The notes under the pieces were generated by a model that saw only the letters and a program-made list of their open reading frames with translations, was not told where the DNA came from and did no database searches. Both the position numbers and the translations under genes were made by a program. Below, one piece after another: positions 62,575 to 64,000 of a stretch of 64,000 nucleotides of DNA; the first letter of the stretch is position 1; each line of letters starts with the position of its first letter. Origin of the DNA: Desulfovibrio sp. (lineage in GTDB: Bacteria; Desulfobacterota; Desulfovibrionia; Desulfovibrionales; Desulfovibrionaceae); contig JAITSV010000038.1 in assembly GCA_031287575.1 (NCBI GenBank), positions 51,548 through 115,547 of the forward strand. Reading direction: 5' to 3'.

Positions 62575-62765
62575 AGGCTGTTGACAACGTCTGTTTTGCA
62601 AGCCTCCGGCGGCCAAGGGGCTGCCGCCCCTTGGAACCCCGCATTTTGTATTTCCGTAATATGCAGGAAATACAAATAAAAGCTTTATGGGGAGGGGGTA
62701 CGGCGGAGGAGACCCTTTTCCAAAAGGGTCCCTCCCCCGCAAGAATCCGGGTTTGTCAGCAGCCT
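62575..62765. repeat. Inverted-repeat element of a second type (about 191 bp)
   Basis: The ends AGGCTGTTGACAAC (62575-62588) and the complement of AGGCTGCTGACAAA (62752-62765) are imperfect 14-bp terminal repeats (12 of 14). Inside are two hairpins, CCAAGGGG-CTGCCG-CCCCTTGG and GACCCTTTT-CC-AAAAGGGTC. It has no coding capacity. The ends share the AGGCTGTT core with many insertion sequence ends, so it could be a non-autonomous element. It starts at the T run of the rny terminator. Confidence 0.6.
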
Positions 62766-62893
62766 GGAAACGCCGCCGAAATTGGACTGTCGGCGGCATT
62801 TTGCTTCTCTGGCAGGCACTACGCCCGTCGCAGACACGAGAGGCGTTGCATAGTGCGGCGGAGGCATTCCTCCATCAGCCCGCGGAATGGCCG

Positions 62894-63670
62894 TCACGGC
62901 TCCAGATAGCGCTGCACGATGCGGCGCAGGGTGCCGTCCTCGTCCATGTGGCGCAGGGCCACGTCCATGCGGCGCACCGTCTCGTCCGGCACGGTGAGCG
63001 GCCAGAACACGTGCACCGGCAGTTCCAGCCCCACGGGCACCGTGCGCAGGCGCGTCGGCATGGCGGGGTCCGGCAGGCGCAGGGCGCCAGCCTCGCCTAC
63101 CAGCGCCACCTGCACCCGGCCCGCCTCCAGCTTGCGCAGGCACAGTGCCTCGCTGGGCGCGGGGTCCAGCTTCCAGCCGCCGTCCATCAGGGCACCGTCC
63201 AGCGGCGGCCCGTAGTTCCACCCTTCCACGATGCAGATGCGATACGGCTTCAACTCGGCCACGCGGGTGGCAGCAACCGTGGAATCCCGCGGCAGCACGG
63301 CCACGATGCGCTCCAGATGCAGGGGCAGGCTGACCCGCCACTGTCCGCGCGCACGGGTGGTGGAAAAGGCACCGCCAAGGGCCGCCTCGCCCGTTTCCAG
63401 GGAGCGCAGGGCACGCGTCCACGGGGCCACGCGAATGTCCAACTGCACGCCGGATCGGCGCACGGCCTCGCGCAAGATTTCCGGATACAGTCCGGCGGGC
63501 CGTCCGGCGTCATCACGGTAGGAAAGAGGGAAATGCTCGTCGTTGCACAGCACCACGGGGGGCGCGGCACTGCCCGCCACCGGATACGCCAGCAGCGTCA
63601 GCACCAGGACCACGACCATGCGCAAGGCCGGCATGGATCGGTGCGGCAGCAAACCCCATGGCAGCATCAT
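62894..63670 (-). CDS. Family-3 solute-binding protein
   Basis: This 258-residue periplasmic protein has a signal peptide (MPALRMVVVLVLTLLAYPVAG core). SBP_bac_3 features follow: VLCNDEHFPLSYRDDAGRPA, GVQLDIRVAPWTRALRSLET, and ICIVEGWNYGPPLDGAL with the paired strands. It resembles the proteins at 51204 and 56325, which makes three stand-alone binding proteins in the window. Start ATG 63670 has GGGG upstream and is one of two adjacent ATGs. No permease lies nearby. The ligand is unknown. Confidence 0.8.
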   Translation of the reverse strand: MMLPWGLLPHRSMPALRMVVVLVLTLLAYPVAGSAAPPVVLCNDEHFPLSYRDDAGRPAGLYPEILREAVRRSGVQLDIRVAPWTRALRSLETGEAALGGAFSTTRARGQWRVSLPLHLERIVAVLPRDSTVAATRVAELKPYRICIVEGWNYGPPLDGALMDGGWKLDPAPSEALCLRKLEAGRVQVALVGEAGALRLPDPAMPTRLRTVPVGLELPVHVFWPLTVPDETVRRMDVALRHMDEDGTLRRIVQRYLEP

Positions 63671-63851
63671 GGGTTCCCCCGACGATACGGAAACGCCCCG
63701 GCGTTTGCCTCGCCGTGCGCGTTTTCGGTGGCAGGTCCCCACGCCCATCCCCCCTGCGGAGAGGCATGCCGGACCCACTGGGGCGCCTCCGGCGGCAGCC
63801 GCTGAGTGTCCGCCCAGTATTATAGTGAGCTATGATGCCCCGGAGTGATTG

Positions 63852-64000
63852 TCAATCCTGCGCCTCTCGGGCGAACAGGGGCAGGTCTGGCAGGCCCCCG
63901 CCGGCCCGGCCAGACTCGCCAGACGGGCCAGACGGGCCAGACTCGCCGGACAGGCTGGCGGCCTTTTCCAGCAGCGCGCGGATGGCGGCGCGGCCCTCGT
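63852..64000 (-). CDS. 3' end of an unidentified gene, cut by the window edge
   Basis: On the minus strand, a frame enters from the right edge and stops at TGA (63854-63852). The visible 48 residues start EGRAAIRALLEKAASL, then SGESGPSGPSGESG from a 9-bp tandem repeat, and end LPDLPLFAREAQD. The helical start and the low-complexity tail before a short hydrophobic end could be the C-terminus of many soluble proteins. The family cannot be named from this. Confidence 0.5.
   Translation of the reverse strand, partial: EGRAAIRALLEKAASLSGESGPSGPSGESGRAGGGLPDLPLFAREAQD

Overview
The window looks like chromosomal DNA from a high-GC sulfate reducer of the Desulfovibrionaceae (Desulfovibrio/Nitratidesulfovibrio vulgaris type). 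The suggestion rests on the gene set: an LctP-family lactate permease, a tri-haem cytochrome c peroxidase, anaerobic cobalamin genes (cbiD, a cbiE-cbiT fusion, cobM), phenylacetate-CoA ligase, many stand-alone family-3 solute-binding proteins, RNase Y, and a zapA-6S RNA order. No rRNA, prophage, transposase gene or CRISPR array was seen. All assignments come from reading the sequence; no database was searched.

Layout. 0-3 kb: end of a periplasmic metal-sensor-like gene, a terminator-rich leader and a lactate permease followed by a 145-bp MITE-like element. 3-10 kb: a two-RCK potassium channel, a TauE/SafE exporter coupled to an AhpD-like protein with a divergent LysR regulator, a cytochrome c peroxidase, and tRNA-Leu(GAG). 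10-18 kb: DUF1786 protein, PaaK, a DUF456 membrane protein bracketed by inverted purine/pyrimidine repeats, a TrmJ-like methyltransferase, a chemoreceptor and arsenate reductase.

18-35 kb is the centrepiece, a Lap-like surface-adhesin locus. It holds a membrane PAS/degenerate-HD-GYP protein, a LapG-like periplasmic cysteine protease, an HlyD-type adaptor, a LapB-type type I secretion ABC exporter with an unusual 370-residue low-complexity head, and a divergent 2,524-residue RTX adhesin. The adhesin has an N-terminal module and a Pro-Ala-Ala-Gly site that fits the LapG cleavage rule. The classical c-di-GMP receptor LapD (degenerate GGDEF-EAL) is absent. The degenerate HD-GYP protein occupies its place and may be a functional stand-in. 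A second copy of the MITE sits between it and the protease gene.

35-48 kb: a complete branched-chain amino acid ABC transporter (livK-HMGF), a divergent DapF-like racemase, a 1,019-residue membrane protein with a PHP-like motif, a quinone oxidoreductase and three small redox genes (C_GCAxxG_C_C protein, rhodanese lipoprotein, MauE-like protein). 48-58 kb: an overlapping cobalamin operon that includes a periplasmic solute-binding protein gene, then an iron-sulfur protein, a Tat-exported multicopper-oxidase-like protein lacking most copper ligands, another binding protein and a small HAD phosphatase. 58-64 kb: glmU, a ZapB-like gene, zapA, 6S RNA, rny, a second type of inverted-repeat element, a third binding protein and the 3' end of an unidentified gene.

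Two patterns cross the window. Small inverted-repeat elements sit in intergenic gaps and share a nested 51-nt module. In-frame 6- to 15-bp tandem repeats have expanded inside many secreted or membrane-associated proteins.
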